DNA from: Gonocerus acuteangulatus
Taxonomy: Eukaryota > Arthropoda > Insecta > Hemiptera > Coreidae
NCBI GenBank assembly: GCA_946811695.1
Contig: OX328125.1
Coordinates: 52,852,490-52,916,489 of the forward strand
Direction: 5' to 3'
DNA length: 64,000 nt
Below the pieces are notes generated by a model, which was not told where the DNA came from, made no database searches, and saw nothing but the letters and a program-made list of their open reading frames with translations. This document shows positions 12,337-25,300 of this stretch, piece after piece; positions within the stretch are counted from its first letter, which is position 1; each line of letters opens with the position of its first letter. Position numbers and translations under genes: made by a program.

Positions 12337-13335
12337 GAATTTGATGTGTTTCATTTCTACAATCAGAAATATTTTTTTTTAGGAAGTAAAGTAATTAAGA
12401 ATCTGATTAACTATTCAACAAAATGTAAAATAAAAAGTCCGTCATGCAGGAGCTGCATAACTAAGCACTTTCCTCAGAATTTGGGTAGTGTAGACTGCTT
12501 TCCAGAACAATTTGCTTAAAATATCCTACATAAATAAAATAAAAACATGAATAGTTCTCTTTTATATTTGTAATGAGTAACTGATCAATTATTAACTTGC
12601 TTCCAGAGTTATGTTTACACATGGTACCTACTACACTACGTAATAAATACAAAGAACCTCATATTATCGTATTTTGATCTAACGCAGGAACAGGATACAG
12701 TCACTCTAGTGGTAGAAAGCGCTCCTTGCGGCGCCTTTGTGAACCTACGTCTGGCGGGCTTTTCTATTGAAATATATTACAAATTAAACCCCCGCTTTCC
12801 GATTGACCGATTCAGCTCATTTTTACAACACTTCTTTCTCATGAGTTACCCACGACGTATACCGCGTTTCGTTACAATACAACAGAAATTACGACCGGCA
12901 TGAGTATATTAGGAATTTGGGTCCGGAGTAAACCCCCCCTTCTAATGAACCGATTTAGTTTATTTTTACAACACATATTTACCTGTAGATTACCACTACG
13001 AATACCGAGTTTCGTCGAAATATACCAAAAATCACGGCTGGAAGTGGCGAATTGGTATTGTGGGTCCGGAGTAAACCCCCCTCCTAATGAACCGATTTAG
13101 TTCATTTTTATATCTCACTTTTCTCTCTATATTACCACTACGAATACCAAGTTTCGCTGAAATATAACAAATATTACGGCTGACATAGTCAAATTAGTGT
13201 TTTGGGTTCGGGGTAAACCCCCCCTTCCGGTGGACCGACTTTAGTGGTTAACGAACTCGTTCAATCGTTTGCTAATTGAATGCTATATACCAAGTTTCGT
13301 GATGAAAAAACAAAAACTCTGGCCGCTATCGTGTT

Positions 13336-13392
<57 letters not shown>

Positions 13393-16300
13393 TTTAACGG
13401 GGGTCATTTTCGGTGTCTACTAGGTAGGATCGATAAAGATTTGAAGAAATTTTTCAAAAATTCCGTCATGAGTCCAACCTCAATAGCTACTTTCCTTCGG
13501 AGGAAAGTGCTAAAAAGCATTAAGCAAGACCAAATGGCTCTCTAACATTTTCTCTTTTATTTATTTTTTGGAAGTCACCTATTTTTTGCTTTATTTTTTT
13601 TTAAATTTTATTATACAAAATTATTTCATTATCATTATTACTTAACTGTGTAATTCATAATTAACTAAAAACTTATATTTTATTGCACATAAAATTCTAT
13701 CTTTAATATGTAAGCATAATTGTCTCTGAGCGCACAGCAATGCACTAGGCCAAGTTCCAGCAAGCATGATTGTGTGTATCTTTACATGAACCAAAATGAT
13801 TGCTTTTTCACGCCCCTATAACTCTGGTTTTATCAGGGAAGGAGTCTTGAAATTTTAACCATAAATAGTTGATATATTATATAAAAGGTCCTGAATGTTT
13901 CAGCTTTGAAATTTGAATCATCTTTAAATTAGACAATTTAAAAAATCAGCATTTTGACACTCACTCATTCATCATCAAAATTATAAGGTACTTCCCGACA
14001 AGCTGAAAACTTGAAATTTGGCAGGATGATAGTCATTAGGGTGGTACTAATATAGGGGAAAATTGAAAGTTTGGCACTGCCCTGTGGGGGGGGGGGTGTT
14101 TTGTACTGGTTGTACCATAAGTAACCAATCAAGTGGGATATCAAATGAATTTTGTTGGTAAGGAGAACCCAAAACTAAAGGGAAAAATCTGAAAATACAG
14201 GAAAGTTGGGTTGAGGCCTCTCCCCAGGGCTTTTCGTATATACACAAAAATACAGTTTTTATATGCCCTGATATCTCTGGTTCTAATTATTACCATGAAA
14301 TGAAATTTTAATCATAGGCTATTGTTAGGACACCCAGGTGACCTTGCAAGTTTCATTTTTTTATGCCAAATCATATGGAAACTAGGCAACGTTTAAAGAC
14401 CTATTAATTTTACACCAACAACAACTCAATCAACCAACAAATTTTAAGTTACTTCCTGATCCAGACAAGCTAGAAACTTGAAATTTGGCCAAACCCGGGG
14501 GGCCAACTCTAAATTCGCTAAATCCCCCCTCCCCCCAAAAAAAGCTAAGGTTGAAAAAAAGAGGCCAGGTTCCAGACCCCCCAAAAATAGTTTACCCATG
14601 AAAGGTATGATATCATGGTATTGGGCCAAGTTTCAGGCCCTTAATACCTTGTCAAGAAGGTAATAATACCCTCTCACTTATTTGTCCATTAACAACTTGG
14701 CCAGTTTTCGTTGAATGATGACTATTGGATTTATTATAAAATAGCTGGCATTTAAAGATTCAGGCCCTTAGGGCAACAATTCAGGGTTATTATAAACTGT
14801 CTGACGACTTAAAACAATGGGATTTGGATAAACTATGTAAGTTAAAACAGCCACCATTTAGCAAAAACTGGCTAAGTTGGAAATGCACAAATAAGCGAGA
14901 GGGTATTAGTATGTTCTTGTCAAGGGCCTAAAACATGGCACAATACTATGACATCGTAACTTTCAAAGGCAAACTGTTTTTGGGAGGGGCCTGGAACTTT
15001 GCCTTTGTTTTAATGTTAGTTTTTCTTTCTTTTTTTGGGGGGGGGGGTGTTTAAATTTTTTTTTTTCTTTTTTTTTACGGCGCATCTACATCTAGGTCAT
15101 TAGCGCCGACATCCAGGGTGCAGCGAGGAATTTTACCAGCGAGCCGTGGGATGATAAAATTCCTGCCGGAGGTTGGGAATCGAACCCACCATCTCCCGCT
15201 TATGAATCCAAGGCGCTAGCCATTAGACCACGGGAGACCCCGGGGGGGGGGGGGGTGTTTAAATATTGTCATTTTCAAATATATTAACAAACTAATTAAT
15301 TTATTCAAGTGAACTACACTACCAATAGTTTGAAGTTGAAGTGATAATCATTTGGTAGCTGACAACTCCTTTGGGAGCATATAATGGACCTGGCCAGCAC
15401 TTGGTAGCTGACAACTCCTTTGGGAGCATATAATGGACCTGGCCAGCATTTGGTAGCTGACAACTCCTTTGGGAGCATATAATGGACCTGGCCAGAATTT
15501 GGTAGCTGACAACTCCTTTGGGAGCATATAATGGACCTGGCCAGCATTTGGTAGCTGGCAACTCCTTTGGGAGCATATAATGGACCTGACCAGAATTTGG
15601 TAGCTGACAACTCCTTTGGGAGCATATAATGGACCTGGCCAGCATTTGGTAGCTGACAACTCCTTTGGGAGCATATAATGGACCTGGCCAGCATTTGGTA
15701 GCTGACAACTCCTTTGGGAGCATATAATGGACCTGGCCAGCATTTGGTAGCTGACAACTCCTTTGGGAGCATATAATGGACCTGACCAGCATTTGGTAGC
15801 TGACAACTCCTTTGGGAGCATATAATGGACCTGGCCAGCACTTGGTAGCTGACAACTCCTTTGGGAGCATATAATGGACCTGGCCAGAATTTGGTAGCTG
15901 ACAACTCCTTTGGGAGCATATAATGGACCTGGCCAGCATTTGGTAGCTGACAACTCCTTTGGGAGCATATAATGGACCTGGCCAGCATTTGGTAGCTGAC
16001 AACTCCTTTGGGAGCATATAATGGACCTGGCCAGCATTTGGTAGCTGACAACTCCTTTGGGAGCATATAATGGACCTGGCCAGCACTTGGTAGCTGACAA
16101 CTCCTTTGGGAGCATATAATGGACCTGGCCAGCATTTGGTAGCTGACAACTCCTTTGGGAGCATATAATGGACCTGGCCAGCATTTGGTAGCTGACAACT
16201 CCTTTGGGAGCATATAATGGACCTGGCCAGCATTTGGTAGCTGACAACTCCTTTGGGAGCATATAATGGACCTGGCCAGCATTTGGTAGCTGACAACTCC

Positions 16301-19300
16301 TTTGGGAGCATATAATGGACTTGGCCAGCATGGAACTCAATCTTCCAAGCTGAAATAACTGCTAACTCAAGGAAGAGTATTTTCTTGCTTGTTATTGGAA
16401 ATATTTATAATGCATTTATATAGACTAGGGACCAAAAACTAATCGACATGGATTTTTAAATTGTAATATGATGACATTTGTAATTGTTTATAACACTTTT
16501 TTTTTCTTTTTTTTTTTTTTTTTTTTAGTATTTCCATTTTCCAATTTCAAAAAACAATTTATTATTTGTTGCTTTGCTTCCTGACTCAAAATAAGTAATA
16601 TATCTTTTATAAAAATATATATGAATCTTACTTCAGTCTCTCTTGGTTTACCAGTTTTTTCACACAAATCGCCACCACCATAGAAGTGTGAAACATATGT
16701 CCTTGAAAGAAGAGGTTTTGGCCTTTTGTGAGAATTGCGCTTTAGCCATTCAAGATGCGCAGTTTTGTCGAACTTGCCAAGGGAGATAGATACTCTCTGC
16801 TCTCCCCCCTCTTTAAATTTTTCCACATGATACTGCTCTACATTTTGACCATAACAAAACTTATACTTCCACCATCCACTTCCCTGGAAAAATAAATATC
16901 TACATTTATATAGGTTTTGATTAAATGGATTAACTTTTAAATCTATTATTATAATTAACTTCAAGTTATTTTTTCTTTTATTGGTAATAATTTGTTCTCT
17001 AAGAGATTAAAAAAGACAAATCCAAATAAAAGAGATTAAAAACAACATAGCCTACTCATAGAGATTAAAAATAACATAAATCTAACTCGAAGAGATTAAA
17101 GACACAAATCCCTATCATCCTATGTATGAAACATGTCGAACTTAATAATCAAAGACGATTATAATTACTTGGCTTTGTATAGGGTACACTAGGCTTACAC
17201 AAAGCTGTATAATTGTGCTAAGGAGAACCTCCCGAATGTCGCATATGTGGTTCTTCCTTGAAAATGAGACATTTACTAACCAAATTTAGATGCATTATCA
17301 ATCCACTAAATTATCCAAACTAATGTGAAATTTCAGTAGATAATCAATTAATCATAAAAAGAATAATTTATAATTTTGAAAGAAAATAAGATCGATGTTA
17401 CTTCAATATATAAGTACACATATAAACAAAATTTCATATTGTATTCATTGAATGTAGCAACTAGAACAACTAAAAAATTAGAGCCTTCTGCTCAAATTCA
17501 GGAACATAAATATGCTTTAGGTCTAACAGACAAACCTATGCAATGTACTGTATAACATGCAGTCTTCTTTTGCGTACATCGCTAAAGTGCATACATGAAC
17601 GCCAGCAGACACTTTTTTGTAACTTTTTTTTCAGTTTAGCCATCGCTAAAGCATATTTATGCTAAAAAAAAAAACAAAAAAAACTGATAAACACATTTCA
17701 AACCGGTGATATTTATGTGTTCAAGCACTTATACTTGCCATAAGAAACAAGTTAAACAGAGTGCCTTTATATTTATATATTTATAAATATATATATATAT
17801 TTTTTTTATTGCTCACAGGTATCAGGTAGTTGAAAAAACGACAACAAAAACAAAGAAGAATTCAGTCTGAATTTATGTTGAATAAGGGATCTAATTGAAG
17901 CTCAAAAATAAAATGATCAAGTTTCAAAATAATTTTTTTTGCAGAGATGACTTCTTGAAAGTAACTGATAAATTAGAGAAGAAACAGTCTAAATTACATA
18001 TATTTCACAAAATGGACGTACCCCTTCAATGCAACCTTTCCCAGAGAGGAAATCCTGAACAGGAAGAGGAACGTCTGGCGCAGTTGTTGCCGGTGACTCC
18101 AATGTCGTTGGTACTTCAGCCTCATCTACAGGCCTCAATTCAACCCTCACCTGCATTCTTCCATCCTTCAGGCAATATATCAATAATTAACATATGAATA
18201 CAAATTTTAAATATTAAAAGTCCATGAATAGCAAAAGCTATCATACAGATATTCACTTAGGGAAAGAGAAGCTATGAATGCAAACATTTTTTTTTTTTCA
18301 AATGTTTGGAATGCAAGAAAGAAATACTACCACCTTTAGCATTTCCACAATCCAATACATTCACATCAAGAGTAACCAGATAAATAACCAAAGGGAACTA
18401 AAGGAAGAAAATAGAATGGTCAATCTGAACAAGAAAACTAATAGAGCCACACAACTTATAGGAAACAGAAAGATTGCCTTCAGAAACCCTAACAGTTGGG
18501 ACTGAGCAACATGATTGTAATTCAGCAAGTTGGAGGTTAATAATAACTAAACCTGAAGGTCTTCTAGGAATGGAGATAACCAATGTTACATCAGACATTC
18601 TGCAAGTTTCCACAGGGTTCCTCAGAAGAAACAGGATGTCGACAGAGATCTCGGTCATCACTACCTCGACACGGTCATATCCAAAAGATCTTGAGCATTG
18701 AACTACATGGACCATCGAAGTCTAAGAAAATAATTAAATCTGAAGACTCAAATAAATATCAATATAATGGATGAATATCTGAGATGAACATTGCACGCAA
18801 TCAAAAACTATTTTTATAACCAATGGTTATAATATAACCACAATTTATTGGAATGTTATGAACCAATCTCGAGTAGGATCTAGGTCAAATCAAAGATATT
18901 TTTCCAACACAAGTCTAGCTTGAAAGGTCTAGTCTACTTTGTTGTTTTTTTAACCTCTACAGTATAATTAAAATTTTGATCTACAGACAACACGTGCAGG
19001 TTTAGGTAGCAGAATGAAAATGTTTTCCTAGCAAGACAAAGCTTATTAGGAAGCAAAACTTATTCTAGGACTGTTGAGCCCAACAAAGAGTAATTATTAT
19101 TTTGGAATGCCCTATTATTTCATTGTCCTTCATGATCAAAGGACTTATCTGGATTGGAGATTTAATGCTTAACATGTAGCATAATCCATTATGGCTAAAT
19201 TCCAAAATAACAGTTGTACAAATGTTATTACAACCTTCTCAAGAAAAATAAGAACTCATGAGTAATTATTTAACATGAACATTATGTTTTGAATGAAGAC

Positions 19301-22300
19301 AAGAATATGATGAATATGATGGCTTTTTATCAGTTGTAGATATCAGTACCTTGGAAGAGAAAGGACGAAACTAAAAAATCAACTTTTTTTTTTTTCTGAG
19401 CCAGGAAGATAAAGGTGACGCGAAACTTTGCCTTGTTTCTCTGGTTCGCCTTACATTCTCTCACATTTTCAAATTAAAGTGAATAGCAACCCATCTATGA
19501 CAAATTCAATGTCCGGTTGTTTTACCCATAAATCACTCGTATAAATTAAAATATTGAATTTCAATTGCATACATTTGGAATCAGCATTCCATAGAGTAAA
19601 CATACCCTTCCTTTGCTATCCTGAAGCACTTTCAGAACATTGACTTCGATTTCTCAACATCATGGAATGACCATGAAATGAAATTGTAATTACACACTAT
19701 TGTTAGGATACCCAGGTGACCTTGCAAGTTACATCTTTTTATGAAAAGCCCATATGGAAACTAGACAATGTTTAGAAGCCCATTAATTTTACACCCAATA
19801 ACAACTCATTCGATCTACAAATTATAAGTTACTTACTGATTCAGACCAGCTAGAAACTTGAAATTTGGCCAAATCTGGGGGAGAAACAGAACATATGCTC
19901 CGTAGAAGGGAAATGAGGTCTAATCTCTCATGGGGACCTGTACTATTGGGAAGTGACTCAAGTTATAAATAAATAAAAATAAAAATTAAGATTATTTTTG
20001 TTTTAAATTATAACAAAACAAACCTTATCTTTGTACTCATCAATAGAATAAACAGCAAACATCTTTTCATTCTTCGGATCCTACGAATGAAAATAGTTAG
20101 ATTCATTGAAGTGTACGTTAAAATATGAAATTGTATAATCTATGTAAATTAATATTAATAATGAAAAATAATGACATCATAGCATAACAGAAGAGAGCAA
20201 AGGATCATCACATTACCAAAAAGCAGAAAGTATTAGAAAGAAAACATTTGGAGGAATTGAAATTGTTCTTTTAGGAATTAATGATAAAAAAAATTAGATA
20301 AATAAATTAAATAAATGCAGGGATCAGTTGTTAAATATTTATATACAGCAGGAATTAGAAAATGGATTTCTATTTTGATGTTTAGAATGATGGAACTTAC
20401 TCCAAAAGTTGAAAAATGTTTTTGTCTGAATGCTTCCGTTTCCATCTGAATAAGAGACATAGGTTTCTTAGGAGCTCCATCAACTGGACGACAATTAATT
20501 TCATTTTCTCCAGTAACTTGTGGCCTAAAACATAAATTCCAGGATTATTACAAAAATTATTATTTAGATTACTAAAATTAAAGATAAAAAAATGTCATAG
20601 CCTACTGTCTGTGAGGTTTTTATAGGCACTTGGGTTTTTTGGAGAGGGGGACCATTGATGCCAAGTCCTAGGACGGACGGGCGCAAATTGAGCATGAGGA
20701 AAACGTAGCAGAGAAGAAGCGTAAGCAGAGAAAATTCCTTGAGCCACAGGTTCTAATGGAGAGGCAGATATTGAACTCACAACAGGTGCAGATGAGACAA
20801 AGGATCCGACGTTTTCTGTTAGTAATACAGTTTCTGCCTCTGTCCCTCTAGCTCCCTCAAATATGCTGACTCATAGAAAGTTTCACATTTTTAGTGGAAA
20901 ATTATCCTGTGTTGTGTAATATCAGTCACCCGGATTACATGAGGACGAAAACTAAAAACCAAATGTGGGATGAAATCGCTAATGAATTGAACATGGCCAA
21001 TGGGAAGAAATGTTATTGTTTTTAATATATTAATAGAAATATAGTAACAATTAAAAATATTATTAATACAACAATTTAATAAAAACAAAAAAATCCAGCG
21101 AACAAAATGAAACTGTGACTGCTCTGAGCTGGGTCTTATGGATCTCCACAGCCAGTGTTCCCGCCATTTCTGCAGCCCCTCTGCTATTTCTACCTTTGGC
21201 TCAATTTGGACCCAGGCTTTCACTTATCCTCTGCAACACACAACCCCTTATCATCCGGCATTTGATGTAAATATTAAATTATTTATCTCTTTGTGAAATG
21301 CCCTTGTGCTTTTCTTAGGCTTAATTAATAATTTAGCGTTTGAGATGAATCCTTTATTTCTTCCTGCACTGGTAAATAGTTCCACTTCTTAACTCTTTCC
21401 TTACGGTGGGTAATGCGGGCCCTGCAGTATGGGGATACAGCCCGTCCCGCTGTTACAACGTATGTCTCAATCCCCTCTCTACCTGCTTGAACCCTTTCGT
21501 TTAATTTCCTACATTAAAATTTCAAATTGTATAAAACTATTTTTATTATTTATATTACTTTTTATAGCCCTGAATAGAACCGCTTCAACTAGCTGAGTGC
21601 TTTAAGATTAAGTTTTACATGCCGTGGTTGCAACACAGAATTTTATATGTTCAAGAAAATGGTTAAAAAAATTTCTGGAAAGCTTAATTCTAAAAGCGTC
21701 TTGTTGTACTACGTGCATAAAAGCTTACCTGTACTTAGGATGCTTGCAGAGCTCTGATGAAATTACAATTACTTCATATTCACAGGTAGATGTTTCTTTA
21801 ATTACAAAGATATCATTTTTTGTTCCTGCAAAACAAACGTACAATACAGCTGTTCTTCTAGGCTTCCCATTTAAATCACAAAGAGTACCATCAGTAAAGT
21901 TCAGTTGAACATAAGGCAGAGATATTCCATCTAGCTTTTTTAATGGGGGTACAAGAGATTTGCCTTCAGCTACTTCCCGATCATAATCAGCACCTAGAGA
22001 AAATTTGATTTAATGTTTTTTTTTGCAAAATATTCCGCTAACGTTAGAATTATTCATTAAAAATTACATTAATAATATGTATATATTAATTGAAAATAGG
22101 TTCCATTACACAGTTTAAAATACTTTTGTGACCGTGAAACTCATTTATTTATTCCAGCTATTTCCAGATATTTTGGTTCCTAGAAACAATGAGCTCCTGG
22201 AATATATTTTCAAATCTTGCTTTTGTAAAGATTCCTCAGAAAAACATTATAAAACGTAAGCATTTTGATTTTTTTCATGTGAATTTCACCCAAAACCCCA

Positions 22301-25300
22301 TGTTCAGAGGGATGGATTCTCCTGGTCAACAAACTTGACATTTCAAATCGAAGTTTCCAAGTTTTATTGTACCAAATTTAGAATCGGCTAATTTTTGATC
22401 CAGCCAGACAGCAAACAGACAAATATATATATATATTAGGCTGGCCCTTATTTTTCAAAGTTTTGATTTTCAAATGCATAGGTTCTAATTTTGTTCATTC
22501 ACTCCTAAAACACTCGAAAATAAATTTTTACCTTATTTGAAGTAGGATAACCCGTGCCGACTTCCATAAACGTGGCCATACAGGTTGAGTTTGGTAATAG
22601 CTGCGCGCACTCGCCGTATTTATCAGTTGTTCTCTGTTATTCTCTTGATTAACACATATTGTTTTACATTTAAAAGAGGACAGTACAATTAAGAAGCATT
22701 AAACAAAATATGTTCTTAGTTGGTTACGTGAAATATCAAATAACAGGTACAATGTTACCATCTAACTGTCAAATTTTGGCAGTAATTTTTTTTAACATTC
22801 GCGAATTTTTTAACATACACTCGTTGAGTGTATTATATTCTGGGAAAAAGCTAGAATCCCTACCAGAGCTATACCTAAATGTGTAAAACAACTTGTGGTT
22901 CTTCACCATGCTTGGAGAGTTGCGAAAAAAATCCCCCCCCCCCCCAAAAAAAAAAGCGCCGATAGGAGGGCTTTCAAAATAATTTATACGATTTATTCGA
23001 TAAACCACACGCTAATGCTTTGAAATGGGTGAAAATAGAGGAAGATCAAATCTTTTTAGAAAAACAAAGAGAACCAGGGATGGTTAGGAAGCGTAGATAA
23101 AAAGTTAGACTAACAAGAAGAAAGAGCAAGACTGAGAAAATTAAAAGAAGGGAGAAAAATACATGAGCAAATGTGTTCCGAAAGTTTGTTATCATTTTTT
23201 TTTTTTACTACAGAAAATTTTATACAAACGCAAGAACATCACGATCAACATACTGCTCTGATGAATTACTTGAGGAACACTTGCCATCGACATCTCAAAC
23301 GATTAATTCTAGAATTACTAAAAAAATGGGAAGGAAAGACTATCACGCCTAAGTAAGTTGCAGCTTTAGATAGATGTCAATTAAGCATAAGAGATTTTGC
23401 CTGTATACTCCAGGCTGTAGTAGAAGCACTAGATCTTAGCTGTGATGATTTACCAATAAAAAAATTGGCAATTCAACGCATTCGCACACAGAGTAGGAAA
23501 TATAGAGCGGAATCTATAAAATCAGATTTTCAGAATAATATGCTCGAAAGCCAACGGCCATAGCCACGTTGAATACACCGGTTCCCGTAGACCACCGAAG
23601 TTAAGCACCGTCGGGTGTGGTCAGTACCTGAATGGGTGATCGGCCACATGCTGTTGGCATTATAAAAGGGTGGCAACCTATAGAGAGCCCGGCGCTAATG
23701 GCCAAGTTGCAGATGCGCCGTAAAAAAAAAATAAAAATAAAATAAAAATAAAAAAAAAAATAAAAAAATAAAAATGCCCGAAACGGTGACCTTTCGCTGG
23801 GATGGAAAATTAATACCTGTACTCAATGTGAGAAATTGTAAAGAAGAACGCCTTCCAATTTTTATTTCATTTGGAGTAAAAGAACAACTTTTGGCTGTAC
23901 CCAAACTGGAGAGCTCTTCCGGTTAAGATCAAGCAAATGCTGCGGTTAACGCACTTTATAAATGGAACCTCGATGACACAAGTTAGTAAAGTAAGTAATA
24001 ATGTGCTGTTCCTAATACCGGACGATTGAAAGGAGCTTATGTACTTTTTGAACAAAAATTAGACAGGTCAAACATTTTAGAAATACAACAATAGAAGAAT
24101 TATCAAGAACGATCTATTATTTTCTTAGGAGGAGATAAGGAGAAAAAACTTAAAATCAGACCTCCTGGAGCAATTAATCAAGCAAGCTAGAGCTATTTCC
24201 GCTTGGAAATATGTTGGTTCCAATCCCAGTTCAAAATTAACACCATCGATAAATGAGCCCTTCAGGACGTTAGTTTATTCGTTCTGGTTGTATATGTAAA
24301 ACTGTGGCTTGGATTTATTCTGGTGGTGAAGGCACCAAATCAAGATTTCTGCTTTCTAAAATGGCCTAAGAAATATGAAACTGTTGACTAAGAGATCCCA
24401 AAGCAGCCCTGAGCAAATTTTGTCAACATCTTGGTTGGTATTTTTCAGAAGAAATTGCCTTTTTATCACTTTTTGAAGATGAAGTTGATGAACAAACCAA
24501 GATTAACATTTTAGTGAACTTAAAAAAAAGATAGTTTATATGATTCTGGGAACGGATACATTCCATCGAATGAAGATATGTCTCAATAATTGTATGGTAA
24601 GTGGGAATACATGGTTTTATTTCTTAGACGGTTTTCATGGACTTAATAATAATATTACCTTCTTTATTGCCGCAGGAAAATCATTAAGTGCTTTTGAGTA
24701 AATTTTAATGGGGGTAATTTTCTTCTAGGATAGGATCAATGAAGGCCATTTAATAATTGAGTTAGCTGTTCATTATAAATACAAAAGAGCAAAATTATTA
24801 AAGTTTAGTTTGTATTTATAAAGGTTATTTAAAGCAGATTCTTCAGGAAAGTGGCTTAAACTAAGCACCTTGCAGAGGAATGCGGATACTCTAGCGTCTC
24901 AGATTTTTCTGAATCCATACCCTCTGTTTGATTTTCACAATTAAAACGATTTGATGTTTTCACAAAATACACTTACTAAGTTTAGCAGTCATAGCTTTGT
25001 CCCAACGCCCAAGAATGTATTCTTGCACTTTAAACTTCTTGCCTTCTCTTTCCTCATGGTATTGTCTAATGTACCTCCCATGACAAAGCTCGTAGGTCCA
25101 ATATGACTCTAGCTGAAAATGATTTAAAAAATTAATTCAATATAAGGCGATTTTATATATAGTAAATATATCATCGGTAAAAAAATATGCTTACGAGCGA
25201 TGAGCAAGGAGATGATTCAAAGACTGGAGTTAATAGTTCTATAGGATTAGGCCCAGTATAATCTTCATCGGAATTCTACATAGTAAATCAACATAATCCA

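Noticed and set aside
15170..15240. Functional tRNA gene on the minus strand
   Set aside because: A and B boxes are present but the acceptor stem does not close properly, the sequence continues into a SINE body, and similar copies occur at 26262 and 57109.
7410..16331. CRISPR array from regular repeats
   Set aside because: Units are contiguous tandem repeats without unique spacers, in a eukaryotic genome.
15314..16340. Three overlapping minus-strand frames of about 330 codons
   Set aside because: All are translations of the same 49-bp repeat in three phases; they overlap an ERLEC1 intron and have no domain.
17895..18197. Plus-strand 100-codon frame
   Set aside because: It is antisense to ERLEC1 exon 8, whose minus-strand reading matches the family.
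23550..23660. Functional 5S rRNA gene
   Set aside because: Changes in the 5S part, an attached body and tail with poly(A), and flanking target duplications show a SINE.
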